64,000 bases of DNA from positions 62,001 to 126,000 of the forward strand of contig JBFFEY010000002.1 in assembly GCA_041558415.1 (NCBI GenBank), written 5' to 3'. This DNA comes from SG8-39 sp041558415. GTDB taxonomy: Bacteria; Pseudomonadota; Gammaproteobacteria; Burkholderiales; SG8-39. Below, piece after piece: positions 42,934-52,058 of this stretch. Numbering within the stretch: position 1 is the first letter of the stretch; every line of letters starts with the position of its first letter. Made by a program: the position numbers and the translations under genes. The notes beneath the pieces are model-generated. The model was not told where the DNA came from and made no database searches. It saw only the letters and a program-made list of their open reading frames with translations.

Positions 42934-43553
42934 TGCCCGGTTGCCTCCGGCTTCACTTCGCGGCTCTCCACCGGCGCCTGAATCTGCGGGCTTCGATATG
43001 TGAAGCGGTGCCAGGCCGACTCAAAGCGCCACTCGTTGCTCGTGAGCGCACTGACCTGGATCGGTTTGGGCAGCAGCGAGACATCCAGACGCATGCGCAC
43101 GGCGGCCTCGTACTGCGCTTCGGAGACCAGCGCAATGCGCTCGCCGACGACCCAGTTGCGTATCCGACGCAGCACGCCGAGCGCCTCCTCGAGCGTCGCA
43201 AACTGTAGCTCGAGCGGCCCGCTCGACAGTACGTACTGTCGCGACAGGGCATGGTAGGACAGACGCAGCTGCAGGCGCTTCGACGCTGCGCGCTCGTCAG
43301 CCCAGTACCAGCGCGGGCGCGTCATCTCGAACTCCACCAGGAAGTACAGCGGCACGCCGTTCGACAGCGCGTCGGCGAGGCGCGGCGGGAAGTCAAAAGC
43401 AAAGTCCGCCTGCAGCACAAGACCTTCGTTTGCCAGGCGCAGCGCGGCGGCACGCAGCTGGATTTCCTCCGCCTGCGCGCCAACGGCGATGGAAAAGAAT
43501 GCGATCAGCAGGACCCTGCGCAGCCCGGTCAAGCAACGCGCGCGAGACCGCAT
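42930..43553 (-). CDS. DUF4390 domain protein, predicted exported
   Basis: 207 residues from the ATG at 43551-43553. A signal peptide (about residues 9-27, LRRVLLIAFFSIAVGAQA) and a beta-rich domain including VPLYFLVEFEMTRPRWYW and LRLSYHALSRQYVLSS are typical of DUF4390. Function unknown; it is conserved between rsmB and ntrY in betaproteobacteria and may feed the NtrY sensor. The start overlaps the rsmB TAA by one base and the stop overlaps ntrY. Confidence 0.88.
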   Translation of the reverse strand: MRSRARCLTGLRRVLLIAFFSIAVGAQAEEIQLRAAALRLANEGLVLQADFAFDFPPRLADALSNGVPLYFLVEFEMTRPRWYWADERAASKRLQLRLSYHALSRQYVLSSGPLELQFATLEEALGVLRRIRNWVVGERIALVSEAQYEAAVRMRLDVSLLPKPIQVSALTSNEWRFESAWHRFTYRSPQIQAPVESREVKPEATGQ

Positions 43554-44845
43554 TAGGTTCGCTTTTCGACGAGCGCGAAGAAAAAACCGTCCTGCCGCGC
43601 ATCCGGCAGGCACTGCGCCGGACTGCCTGCAGGCAGGGGAAGGCGTTCCGCATCCGGCTGGCGGCGGAGGAACAACTCGATCACGGCATCGTTCTCCTGC
43701 GGAAACACCGAGCAGGTCACGTACAGCAATTTACCACCGGGCGCGAGCACCCGCCAAAGCGCATCGAGAATCTGTCCTTGCCGCTGCGCGAGCGCCGTGA
43801 TGTCCTCCTCGCGCCGGATCCATTTGATGTCCGGGTGCCTGCGAACCACGCCTGACCCCGAGCACGGCACGTCGGCCAGCACGCGATCAAAATACCGACC
43901 GTCCCACCACGTCGCCGGCGCTTGGCAATCGGCGTTGGTCACACGGCCGGTGAGACCGAGGCGGCGGAAATTCTGCTCGATCCGCGCGCAGCGCAGGGCA
44001 TCGATATCGAGCGCGGCCAGATCGACGTCCGCCGTCTCGAGAATGTGCGCACTCTTGCCGCCCGGGGCCGCGCAGGCGTCGAGCACGCGCAGTTCGGGTT
44101 TCAGATCGAGGTATTCGACCGCACGTTGTGCGCCCGCGTCCTGCACCGACAGCGCGCCCTCCATGAAACCCGGCAGGCGCTCCACCGGCACCGGGCGTGC
44201 GAGCAGGATTCCAACCGGGCCGATGCGCTCGGCAGCCAATCCTTCCGCCGCCAGCGTTTCGAGCATCGCCTGCGGCGTTGCCCGCCGGCGGTTCACCCGC
44301 AGGCACATCGGCGGATGCAGGTTGCCGGCCTCGAGCAGCTGTGCCCAGTCCGCTGGGTAGGCATCGCGCAACGCCTCGATCCACCACGCGGGATGCTGAT
44401 GGCGTGCCTCTGGGTCCTGCAACAGCCGCGCCTCGAGCAGTTTTCGCTCGCGCAGAAAGCGGCGCAGCAGTGCGTTGACGAAGCCTTTCGCTGGCCACTT
44501 CTCGAGCAGTGCGCAGGCGCGCACTGCCTGATCGACGACCGTATAGGGCGCGTGACGGCCGGATTCAAGCAGATACAGCGCGCTCCAAAGCAGCGCCTCG
44601 ACGAGCGCCTCGCTGCGGCCCTGTCTCGAAAGGGCGCGCACGATGGCCTGCGAACGGCCGTAGCGCCGAAGGGTTCCGTGCGTCACGTCGATCAGTGCCG
44701 CGCGCGGTGCGGCAAAACCTTCCTCCGCCGCACGCGCGATCTCGGCGGACAAGCTCTTGCCCGCGGCCACGCGCGCGATAATGCGGCTCGCGCCCTGCAG
44801 CACGTCCGCGACGCCCGCGCGCGGCGGCACCGGCTGCGCGTTCAC
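43553..44845 (-). CDS. rsmB: 16S rRNA (cytosine-967 C5) methyltransferase
   Basis: 430 residues, GTG start overlapping the fmt stop (GTGA). An N-terminal NusB-like RNA-binding domain (about 1-140, LRRYGRSQAIVRAL, LWSALYLLESGRHAPYTVVDQAV) is joined to a SAM methyltransferase with VLDACAAPGGKSAHILE, DVPCSGSGVVRRHPDIKW and the catalytic cysteine in LLYVTCSVFPQEN. It methylates C967 of 16S rRNA. Normal length. Confidence 0.95.
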   Translation of the reverse strand: MNAQPVPPRAGVADVLQGASRIIARVAAGKSLSAEIARAAEEGFAAPRAALIDVTHGTLRRYGRSQAIVRALSRQGRSEALVEALLWSALYLLESGRHAPYTVVDQAVRACALLEKWPAKGFVNALLRRFLRERKLLEARLLQDPEARHQHPAWWIEALRDAYPADWAQLLEAGNLHPPMCLRVNRRRATPQAMLETLAAEGLAAERIGPVGILLARPVPVERLPGFMEGALSVQDAGAQRAVEYLDLKPELRVLDACAAPGGKSAHILETADVDLAALDIDALRCARIEQNFRRLGLTGRVTNADCQAPATWWDGRYFDRVLADVPCSGSGVVRRHPDIKWIRREEDITALAQRQGQILDALWRVLAPGGKLLYVTCSVFPQENDAVIELFLRRQPDAERLPLPAGSPAQCLPDARQDGFFFALVEKRT

Positions 44846-45777
44846 GGCGCCGCGGTACCCAGCCGCTCACCGACCGTTACCGGTCGACCCCGCAAAAATG
44901 CGGTCGCCTCGAGCGGCTTCCCGCCAGCGCGTTGCAGGCGGCGGATTCGCAGCGCGCCCTTGCCGCAGGCCACCGTCAGACCGTCCGGCCCCACGGCAAC
45001 GACGCGTCCCGGTTCGCCCGATTCATCCACCACCCCCGCGTCCCAAATCTTGACCGGCTCTCCGCCCAGCGTGCTGACCGCGCCAGGCGCGGGCCGCAGC
45101 GCACGGATCTGGCAGGCGAGCGCCTGCGCTGGGCGAGACCACTCGAGAATGCTGTCCGACTTGACGAGCTTTTGCGCGTAGCTGACGCCAGCCGCCGGCT
45201 GCGGCGTTGCGGGCAGCGTGCCTCGGCGCAGCGCGTCGAGCGCAGCGACGATCATCTCCGCACCGAGCGCCGCGAGCTTGTCGTGCAGCGAGCCTGCGTC
45301 GTCATCGTCCGCAATCGCGATTGCACGCTGCATGAGCATCGGGCCGGTATCCAGCCCGCTGTCCATCTGCATGATCGTGATGCCGGTTTCCGTATCACCC
45401 GCCATGATGGCGCGCTGGATCGGCGCGGCGCCGCGCCAGCGCGGCAGCAAAGAGGCATGAATGTTGATCGCGCCCCGCGGCGCGATATCGAGCACCGCTT
45501 GCGGAAGGATTAGGCCGTAGGCCGCGACGACCAAGACCTCCGGGGCCGCCGCGGCGATGCGCGCAGCGTCCGCAGACTTGCGCAGACTCGTCGGCTGGTA
45601 GACCTCGAGGCTGCGCGCCAACGCATAACGCTTGACGGCCGATTGCGTCGCGCGCAGTCCGCGTCCGGAAGGTCGATCCGGTTGCGTCAGGACCAGCGCA
45701 ATCTCGTGCCGGGCCTCGAGCAGGCCGGCGAGCGCACGCTCGGCGAATTCAGGCGTACCGGCGAAAACGATGCGCAC
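44842..45777 (-). CDS. fmt: Methionyl-tRNA formyltransferase
   Basis: 311 residues, GTG start. N-terminal formyltransferase domain VFAGTPEFAERALAGLLE and the catalytic INIHASLLPRWRGAAPIQRA with DTGPML; a C-terminal tRNA-binding domain follows. It formylates initiator Met-tRNA using 10-formyl-THF. It starts 84 bases after def and overlaps rsmB, the usual def-fmt-rsmB order. Confidence 0.96.
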   Translation of the reverse strand: MRIVFAGTPEFAERALAGLLEARHEIALVLTQPDRPSGRGLRATQSAVKRYALARSLEVYQPTSLRKSADAARIAAAAPEVLVVAAYGLILPQAVLDIAPRGAINIHASLLPRWRGAAPIQRAIMAGDTETGITIMQMDSGLDTGPMLMQRAIAIADDDDAGSLHDKLAALGAEMIVAALDALRRGTLPATPQPAAGVSYAQKLVKSDSILEWSRPAQALACQIRALRPAPGAVSTLGGEPVKIWDAGVVDESGEPGRVVAVGPDGLTVACGKGALRIRRLQRAGGKPLEATAFLRGRPVTVGERLGTAAP

Positions 45778-45861
45778 AGCGATTAGCGAGCAATCATCCG
45801 GTTGCTGCCCACGCCGCTCGCCCCGGATGCACGCTGCCGGCCTCAGGGCTCGCGCCGGCCG

Positions 45862-46365
45862 TCAGGCGCTCTTCTTGAGTTGCTTGGCGAGCTTGGTGCG
45901 TACGCGCTGCTGCTTGAGCTGGGACAGGTACTCGACGAACACCTTGCCGCGGAGGTGATCCATCTCGTGCTGCAGGCAGACGGACAACAGCCCCTGCGCC
46001 TCGAGCGTAAATGGATGGCCGTTCTGGTCGTAGGCGCGCACTTTTACCCGCTCGGCGCGCGGCACCGCCTCGTACACGGTTGGCACCGACAGGCAACCCT
46101 CCTCAATGTCCGACACGCCGTGCGACTCGAGGATCTCCGGATTCACGAGCACGATCAGCGAATCGCGTCGCTCCGAGACGTCGATCACGATCACCTGCTT
46201 GTGGACGTCGACCTGCGTCGCGGCAAGCCCGATTCCCGGTGCGGCGTACATGGTTTCGGCCATGTCGGCGACGAGTTGCTTGAGCCCTTCATCGAAGACC
46301 GTCACGGCCGCGGCCACCTTATGCAGCCGGGCATCCGGATAGCGAAGAATGTGCAGTAGTGCCAT
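45862..46365 (-). CDS. def: Peptide deformylase
   Basis: 167 residues from the ATG at 46363-46365 (MALLHILRYPDARL). The three deformylase motifs are present: GIGLAATQVDVH, EGCLSVP with the metal cysteine, and QHEMDHLRGKVFVEYL with HExxH. It removes the N-formyl group from nascent proteins. First gene of the long minus-strand operon down to trkH and divergent from the LysM gene; the 146-base divergent region must hold both promoters. Confidence 0.96.
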   Translation of the reverse strand: MALLHILRYPDARLHKVAAAVTVFDEGLKQLVADMAETMYAAPGIGLAATQVDVHKQVIVIDVSERRDSLIVLVNPEILESHGVSDIEEGCLSVPTVYEAVPRAERVKVRAYDQNGHPFTLEAQGLLSVCLQHEMDHLRGKVFVEYLSQLKQQRVRTKLAKQLKKSA

Positions 46366-46511
46366 GAAACGACTAGAAAACGCTTGCAAATTTAATAGAT
46401 TAGAGGCAGCATTTCACGCGGCATGTAAGCTGTCTCGGGTTTGTGCTAGATTTGCGCCGATCGCCAGAAATTCAAGCCTTCCCGGGCACTTAGACCACGA
46501 TCGGGGGTGCT

Positions 46512-47564
46512 ATGTTCAAGCAATTGGGAAAGTCTATCACAGCGCTCGCCTTCGCCCTGGGCGGCTTGGCGGCGTTAACCGCGGGCGCCGCGCCACCGAA
46601 ATCGGCGGTGGTGAAGGCCGACGCACCGGACAGCTACACGGTCGTTAAAGGGGACACGCTGTGGGACATCGCCGGCCGCTTTACGGATACGCCGTGGCGC
46701 TGGCCAGAGCTGTGGGACCTCAACAAGGACCAAATCAAGAACCCCCACTTGATCTACCCGGGCGATGTCATCCGCCTCGACCGACTGAGCGGACGGCTGT
46801 CGATCGCCGGACAGCGTGATCCCAACCGGCTCTCGCCCCGCATCCGTGACGAAGGCTCGACGGAAAAGGCTATTCCGAGCATTCCGGCGTCGATCATCGA
46901 GCCGTGGCTCTCACGTCCTCTCGTCGTGGAGCCTGATGGCCTCGACAACGCCCCGACCATCGTTGCGACCGAGGACAACCGGGTCGTGATTGCTACCGGC
47001 AGCCGCGCGTACGTATCGGGAATGGCCGAAGGCAAGCCCGACTCGGGATGGTACGTCTACCGCCAGGGTAAGGCGCTGGTGGACCCGGACACCGAGCAGA
47101 CGCTGGGTTTCGAGGCAATGTACCTGGGCACGGCCCGCCAGCTGCGCGCCGGAGATCCGGCGACCGTGGAGCTGACCAGTACGACCGAAGAAGTCGGCAG
47201 GGGCGACAAGTTGATACCGATCGGCAAGCCCGAGGTGGTGACCTACGCGCCGCATGCGCCGTCGACCTTCGTCAAGGGCCGCGTCATTTCGATCTACGGC
47301 GCGCGCGGCCGCCTCGCCGAAGAAGGACAGTCGGCGATCGTCGCCCTGAACCGCGGTGCTGCGAACGGACTCGAAGTCGGCCACGTGCTTGCGCTCTATA
47401 CGCAGAGCAACACGGTGAAGGTCGCCAACGGCGGCACGCTGCAGACCCCCGAGGAGCGCTACGGGCTGGTGTTCGTGTTCCGCGTGTTCGAGCGTGTCTC
47501 CTACGCGCTGGTGATGAAGGTCAGGCGGCCCGTCAACAATCTGGATATCGTTCAGACGCCCTGA
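46512..47564 (+). CDS. LysM-domain exported protein
   Basis: 350 residues. A signal peptide (about 1-27, ITALAFALGGLAALTAGA) and a single LysM domain (41-89, SYTVVKGDTLWDIAGRF... NPHLIYPGDVIRL) precede a 250-residue beta-rich region of unknown fold with VKGRVISIYGARGRLAEEGQ and VGHVLALYTQSN. It binds peptidoglycan in the periplasm. The order LysM protein-dprA-smg-topoisomerase, divergent from def, is conserved in betaproteobacteria. GGGGG lies 9 bases before the ATG. Confidence 0.9.
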   Translation: MFKQLGKSITALAFALGGLAALTAGAAPPKSAVVKADAPDSYTVVKGDTLWDIAGRFTDTPWRWPELWDLNKDQIKNPHLIYPGDVIRLDRLSGRLSIAGQRDPNRLSPRIRDEGSTEKAIPSIPASIIEPWLSRPLVVEPDGLDNAPTIVATEDNRVVIATGSRAYVSGMAEGKPDSGWYVYRQGKALVDPDTEQTLGFEAMYLGTARQLRAGDPATVELTSTTEEVGRGDKLIPIGKPEVVTYAPHAPSTFVKGRVISIYGARGRLAEEGQSAIVALNRGAANGLEVGHVLALYTQSNTVKVANGGTLQTPEERYGLVFVFRVFERVSYALVMKVRRPVNNLDIVQTP

Positions 47565-47610
47565 CCGGGCGGCCCACGTGCCGAACCGTCGACAGGCCCG
47601 TCGTCCCCAG

Positions 47611-47635
47611 GCGGGCGCCGCCGCGGAGCGCCCGC
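47611..47635 (+). terminator. Hairpin immediately before dprA
   Basis: Stem GCGGGCGC (47611-47618) / GCGCCCGC (47628-47635) with a 9-base loop, 47 bases after the LysM-gene stop and 4 bases before the dprA ATG. The only SD-like GGAG (47625-47628) is in its loop. It may terminate the LysM transcript or limit dprA translation. Confidence 0.4.
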
Positions 47636-47639
47636 GCGG

Positions 47640-48737
47640 ATGACGGCGGACGCCGGGCTGGCAAGCTGGCTACGTCTGACACTCGCACCTGGCCTCGGTC
47701 CCGCAAAAATCCGCGCGTTGCTCACGCGCTATGGCCTGCCCGAGCAGGTTCTAGCGGCGCCGCACCGCGAACTCGTCTCCGTCGTCCCGGCCAGCGCCCT
47801 CGAGGCGCTCGAATCGAACGCGCTGGACGCCGCCGTCGAGCGCGCCCTGGCATGGAGCCAGCAACCCGGCTGCGCAATCGTCACGCTTGGCGACGCGGCC
47901 TACCCCAGCCGCTTGCTGGAAACTTCCGACCCGCCTTCGCTGCTCTATATTCGCGGCAATCCGGACGTCCTGAGGCGGCCTTCGCTCGCCATCGTCGGCA
48001 GCCGCAACGCCACCGCGCAGGGCGCGCGGAACGCCGAGCGCTTTGCGCGCGCGTTCAGCGACGCGGGCCTGAGCATCGTCTCAGGCCTTGCGCTGGGCAT
48101 CGACGGCGCGGCCCACCGCGGTGCACTCGAAGGTCGAGGTTCGACCGCCGCGGTGCTCGGCACGGGCGTCGACATCGTTTATCCTGCACGTCATGTCGAT
48201 CTGGCCGAGGCGATCGCGGCACACGGTGCGTTGGTGAGCGAGTTCCCGCTCGCCACACAGCCTGCAGCGGGACATTTTCCGCGACGCAACCGCCTGATCA
48301 GCGGTTTGACCCTGGGTTGCCTGGTCGTCGAGGCCGCACTCGAATCGGGTTCGCTCATCACCGCGCGCGCGGCGCTGGAGCAAGGCCGCGAGGTGTTCGC
48401 GATCCCCGGTTCGATTCATTCGCCGCTCTCGAAGGGCTGCCATGCACTGATCAAGTCCGGCGCCAAGCTCGTCGAGAGCGCGGAAGACGTGCTGAGCGAA
48501 CTGTCAGCGCTCTTGCCGCGCAGCGTGGCGGCGCGATCCACCGCCCCCCTCGCGAGCCCTGATGCGCCGCAGGATCCGCTTTTGCTCAAGCTGATGGGAG
48601 ACGATCCGGTCGACGTCGAGGCGCTGCGTGCGCGCACCGGCTGGCCGGCGGAGCGGATCACCGCTGAATTGCTGCAGCTCGAACTCGCTGGCCGGGTGGA
48701 AACGCTCGCTGGCGGTCTCTTTCAACGCCTTCGCTGA
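47640..48737 (+). CDS. dprA: DNA-processing protein DprA
   Basis: 365 residues. An N-terminal helical SAM-like region, then the Rossmann-like DprA core: PPSLLYIRGN, SLAIVGSRNATAQGARNAERFA, GLSIVSGLALGIDGAAHRGAL, VLGTGVDIVYPARH, FPRRNRLISGLTLGCLVVEA, and a winged C-terminal domain (LKLMGDDPVDVEALRARTGW). It loads RecA on incoming single-stranded DNA during transformation. smg follows after 10 bases. Confidence 0.95.
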   Translation: MTADAGLASWLRLTLAPGLGPAKIRALLTRYGLPEQVLAAPHRELVSVVPASALEALESNALDAAVERALAWSQQPGCAIVTLGDAAYPSRLLETSDPPSLLYIRGNPDVLRRPSLAIVGSRNATAQGARNAERFARAFSDAGLSIVSGLALGIDGAAHRGALEGRGSTAAVLGTGVDIVYPARHVDLAEAIAAHGALVSEFPLATQPAAGHFPRRNRLISGLTLGCLVVEAALESGSLITARAALEQGREVFAIPGSIHSPLSKGCHALIKSGAKLVESAEDVLSELSALLPRSVAARSTAPLASPDAPQDPLLLKLMGDDPVDVEALRARTGWPAERITAELLQLELAGRVETLAGGLFQRLR

Positions 48738-48747
48738 GAGGTTGACC

Positions 48748-49206
48748 ATGTACGAGGTCCTTGCCTACGTGTACGAGCACTACGAAAGAACCGATCTGGC
48801 GTACAACGGAGACAAAATTGCGCGCAAGCTCTCGGCCGCGGGTTTCGAGCGCGAGGAAATCCACTCCGCCCTGCGCTGGCTTGCCGGCATGCGCACTGGC
48901 GCCAGCGGGGAAGCAACGGTGATCCCGAACGTCGCCGCCGCACACCGTGTCTACTCGCCGCGCGAGCTGGCCAAGCTCGACACCGCATGCCTCGGCTACC
49001 TCCTCATGCTCGAGCACTCCGGCGTCCTTTGTCCCCAGACGCGCGAACAAGTTCTCGAACGCGCCCTCGCGGCGGACGGCGAGCCGCTGCTGCTCGCGCA
49101 ACTCAAGGTCATCGTGCTGATGGTGCTCTGGAATCAGGACCTGCCGAGCCGGCAGTTGCTGGCGCACGACCTGTTCGTGGCCTCCGAGTCGCAGCTGCCG
49201 AGCTGA
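48748..49206 (+). CDS. smg: Smg family protein (DUF494)
   Basis: 152 residues from the ATG at 48748 (MYEVLAYVYEHYER). Family features: MYEVLAYVYE at the start, LSAAGFEREEIHSALRWLAG, YSPRELAKLDTACLGYLLML and VMVLWNQDLPS near the end. All-helical and cytoplasmic; function unknown although always linked to dprA or topoisomerase genes. The frame stays open upstream only within dprA. Confidence 0.93.
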   Translation: MYEVLAYVYEHYERTDLAYNGDKIARKLSAAGFEREEIHSALRWLAGMRTGASGEATVIPNVAAAHRVYSPRELAKLDTACLGYLLMLEHSGVLCPQTREQVLERALAADGEPLLLAQLKVIVLMVLWNQDLPSRQLLAHDLFVASESQLPS

Positions 49207-49301
49207 CCCGCGCCCGCCGGAGCCGTCCTCGCAGGTGCGCGCGCACGCGCGCTTAGCGCAATTTCACCATTCGCGCTCGACGAGACGATTGTGCGCCGCG
49301 G

Positions 49302-49330
49302 TTGCCGGCCTGCGGAGTTTGCACTTATCA
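49302..49330 (+). promoter_or_regulatory. Candidate topB promoter
   Basis: TTGCCG (49302-49307) and TTATCA (49325-49330) separated by 17 bases. Transcription from it would begin near 49337, so the topB start must be downstream, consistent with TTG at 49422. Confidence 0.4.
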
Positions 49331-49421
49331 TCTGCCGCCTTTCTGGACCGGTCGCGCAACGCAAGCTGCTCATGCAGCGCATCCGCGCAGTTCTTCGACC
49401 CTCGAAGCCAGGCATACCCAA

Positions 49422-52043
49422 TTGGCGAAAAATCTGATCATTGCTGAGAAGCCCTCTGTTGCAGCCGACATCGCGCGAGCGCTTGGCGGCTTCACGCGCA
49501 AGGGCGACTATTTCGAGAGCGACGACAATGTGCTCGCGGCCGCAGTCGGTCACTTGCTGGAGCTCGTCGTGCCGGAACAGTACGAGGTCAAGCGGGGCAA
49601 GTGGTCGTTCGCGCACTTGCCCGTGATTCCGCCGCACTTCGAGCTCGCGCCGATCGAGCGCAACGCCGAGCGCCTTAATCTGCTGCTGCGGCTGATCAAG
49701 CGCAAGGACGTCACCCGCCTTGTCAATGCCTGCGATGCGGGACGCGAGGGTGAACTGATCTTCCGCTACATCGTGCAGCACGCGCGCAGCCAGAAGCCCA
49801 TCTCGCGCTTATGGTTGCAGTCGATGACCCAGCAGGCGATCCGCGAGGGCTTTGCCAGCCTGCGTCCCGACAAGTCGCTGCTGCCGCTCGCCGACGCCGC
49901 AAAGTGCCGCTCGGAGGCCGACTGGCTCGTCGGCATCAACGGCACACGGGCGATGACCGCGTTCAACTCCAAGGAGGGCGGCTTCTATCTGACGCCCGTC
50001 GGCCGGGTACAGACGCCCACGCTTGCCCTGCTGGTCGAGCGTGAAGAGCGCATCCGCGCCTTCGTGCCGCGTGACTACTGGGAAGTGCATGCGCGCTTCC
50101 GTGCCAAGGCAGGCGAATACACGGCACGCTGGATCGATCCGGAATTCCGCAAGGACGAGGATGCGGAGCGCAGGGCGGATCGGCTGTGGAGCCGGGACGC
50201 TGCCGAGGCAATCGTTGCAGCCTGCCAAGCCGAGCAGGGTCGGGTCTCCGACGAAACCCGTCCGTCGACGCAGCAGCCGCCTCTGCTGTTCGATCTCACC
50301 AGCCTGCAGCGTGAAGCCAACGGCCGTTTCGGGTTTTCCGCGAAAGGCACGCTGGCGCTGGCGCAGGCGCTGTACGAACGCCACAAGGTTCTCACTTATC
50401 CGCGGACCGACTCGCGCGCGCTGCCGGAGGATTATCTCGCCACCGTCGGCCAGACGATGGACGCACTCGCCGACGTCGAGGGCTTTGGCCAACATGCGCG
50501 CAACGTACTGAAGAACAAGTGGATCAAGCCAAGCCGGCGGATTTTCGACAACAGCAAGATCTCCGACCACTTCGCAATCATTCCGACTCTGCAGGTGCCG
50601 CGCCATCTGAACGAGGCGGAGCAAAAGCTGTATGACCTGGTCGTGCGCCGATTCCTCGCCGTCTTTCACCCGGCGGCCGAGTTTCTGCAGACGACGCGTA
50701 TCACCCAGGTCGGGGAGCACCGCTTTCGCACCGACGGTCGCGTGCTGCAGAAACCCGGCTGGCTCGCGGTATACGGCCGCGAGGTGCAGGGTCAGAGCGA
50801 CAGCCTGCCGCCGGTCGAATCGGGCGAGCCCGTCAGCACGCTCGAAGTAACCAGCCAGGCCAATCAGACCAAGCCACCGGCGCGCTACACCGAAGCGACT
50901 CTGCTGTCGGCCATGGAAGGCGCGGGAAAGCTCGTCGAGGACGACGAGTTGCGCGAGGCGATGGAGGCCAAGGGTCTCGGCACGCCGGCGACCCGCGCCG
51001 CGGTCATCGAGGGCCTGATCCAGGAAGAGTACGTGCACCGGAGCGGCAAGGAGCTGGTCCCGGCGCCGAAGGCTTTTTCGCTGTTCTTCGCGCTCAAACA
51101 TTTCGGCGTCAGCGAAATTACCTCGCCCGAACTCACCGGCGACTGGGAATACAAGCTCAAGCAGATGGAGCAGGGCAAACTGCGGCGCGAGGAGTTCATG
51201 GATCACATCGAGGAGGTCACGCGCGATCTCGTCGAGCGCATCCGCTCCGGCGAGATTCCGGACACGGCCTTCGCAACCGTGTCCGAGCCCTGTCCGAAGT
51301 GCGGCGGCACCGTGCAGGAGAACTATCGCAAGTTCCAGTGCCAGAAGTGCGATTTCTCGCTATGGAAGGTGCTTTCCGGACGCGAGTGGTCGCCGGAGGA
51401 GATCGGCGAGCTGTTCCGCGAGCGTTTTATCGGCCCGCTGCACGGCTTTCGGAGCCGGATCGGAAGACCGTTTACGGCCGGCATCCGCCTAAATGACGAG
51501 CAGCGGCTTGAATTCGACTTCGGTCAGGGATCGGCCTCGGACGAATCCGCCGCGCCGCCCGATTTTTCGGACCAGCGCAGCCTCGGACCCTGCCCGAAAT
51601 GCGGCGCTGGGATCTACGAACACGGCGCCGCTTATGTCTGCGAGAAGGCATTCGGCCAGGACCGCAACTGCGATTTCCGCTCGGGCAAGATCATCCTGCA
51701 GCAGACCATCGAGCGCGCGCAGATGGAAAAGCTGCTCGCTGAGGGCAAGACGGATCTGCTGCCCCGCTTCATCTCGAAGACGGGCCGGCCGTTCAAGGCC
51801 TTCCTCGTGCGGCAGCCCGAGGGGCGCGTCGGATTCGAATTCATGCCGCGCGCCACGGCTACCGACAAGGCGTCACGCGGCGCAGCGGCGAAGAGCGCAA
51901 CCCGCGCCCGCGCGGAGACGGAAGACAAGCCGGCACGCGGCAGGAAGGCCACCGCACCGGCGCGGCGCGCCGCAACGCAGCGGCGCGGCAAAAAAGCGAA
52001 TGCGCCTGCCAAGCAGGCGCGCCGCAAGGCGGCGCGCGGCTAG
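49422..52043 (+). CDS. topB: DNA topoisomerase III, with a basic C-terminal tail
   Basis: 873 residues from a TTG (49422) just before AKNLIIAEKPSVAADIARAL, the usual N-terminus. The Toprim domain has DAGREGELIFRYIV. The type IA core has RTDSR-type LTYPRTDSRALP with the catalytic tyrosine Y326. Two C-terminal zinc ribbons are visible (CPKCGGTVQENYRKFQCQKC and CPKCGAGIYEHGAAYVC). The last ~60 residues are Lys/Arg/Ala-rich and low-complexity, like histone-H1-like tails. It decatenates and relaxes DNA. A longer reading from the in-frame TTG at 49302 would add 40 residues without family similarity. Confidence 0.93.
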   Translation: MAKNLIIAEKPSVAADIARALGGFTRKGDYFESDDNVLAAAVGHLLELVVPEQYEVKRGKWSFAHLPVIPPHFELAPIERNAERLNLLLRLIKRKDVTRLVNACDAGREGELIFRYIVQHARSQKPISRLWLQSMTQQAIREGFASLRPDKSLLPLADAAKCRSEADWLVGINGTRAMTAFNSKEGGFYLTPVGRVQTPTLALLVEREERIRAFVPRDYWEVHARFRAKAGEYTARWIDPEFRKDEDAERRADRLWSRDAAEAIVAACQAEQGRVSDETRPSTQQPPLLFDLTSLQREANGRFGFSAKGTLALAQALYERHKVLTYPRTDSRALPEDYLATVGQTMDALADVEGFGQHARNVLKNKWIKPSRRIFDNSKISDHFAIIPTLQVPRHLNEAEQKLYDLVVRRFLAVFHPAAEFLQTTRITQVGEHRFRTDGRVLQKPGWLAVYGREVQGQSDSLPPVESGEPVSTLEVTSQANQTKPPARYTEATLLSAMEGAGKLVEDDELREAMEAKGLGTPATRAAVIEGLIQEEYVHRSGKELVPAPKAFSLFFALKHFGVSEITSPELTGDWEYKLKQMEQGKLRREEFMDHIEEVTRDLVERIRSGEIPDTAFATVSEPCPKCGGTVQENYRKFQCQKCDFSLWKVLSGREWSPEEIGELFRERFIGPLHGFRSRIGRPFTAGIRLNDEQRLEFDFGQGSASDESAAPPDFSDQRSLGPCPKCGAGIYEHGAAYVCEKAFGQDRNCDFRSGKIILQQTIERAQMEKLLAEGKTDLLPRFISKTGRPFKAFLVRQPEGRVGFEFMPRATATDKASRGAAAKSATRARAETEDKPARGRKATAPARRAATQRRGKKANAPAKQARRKAARG

Positions 52044-52051
52044 CGCGCGCC
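52031..52051. terminator. Hairpin at the topB/gyrB convergent junction
   Basis: GGCGCGCG (52031-52038) / CGCGCGCC (52044-52051) with a 5-base loop containing the topB stop. GC-only stem with no T-tract. Could act on both strands. Confidence 0.4.
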
Positions 52052-52058
52052 GCGCACC

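Noticed and set aside
49302..49421. Earlier TTG start for topB adding 40 residues
   Set aside because: The added residues do not look like the family, and a likely -35/-10 pair covers that segment.
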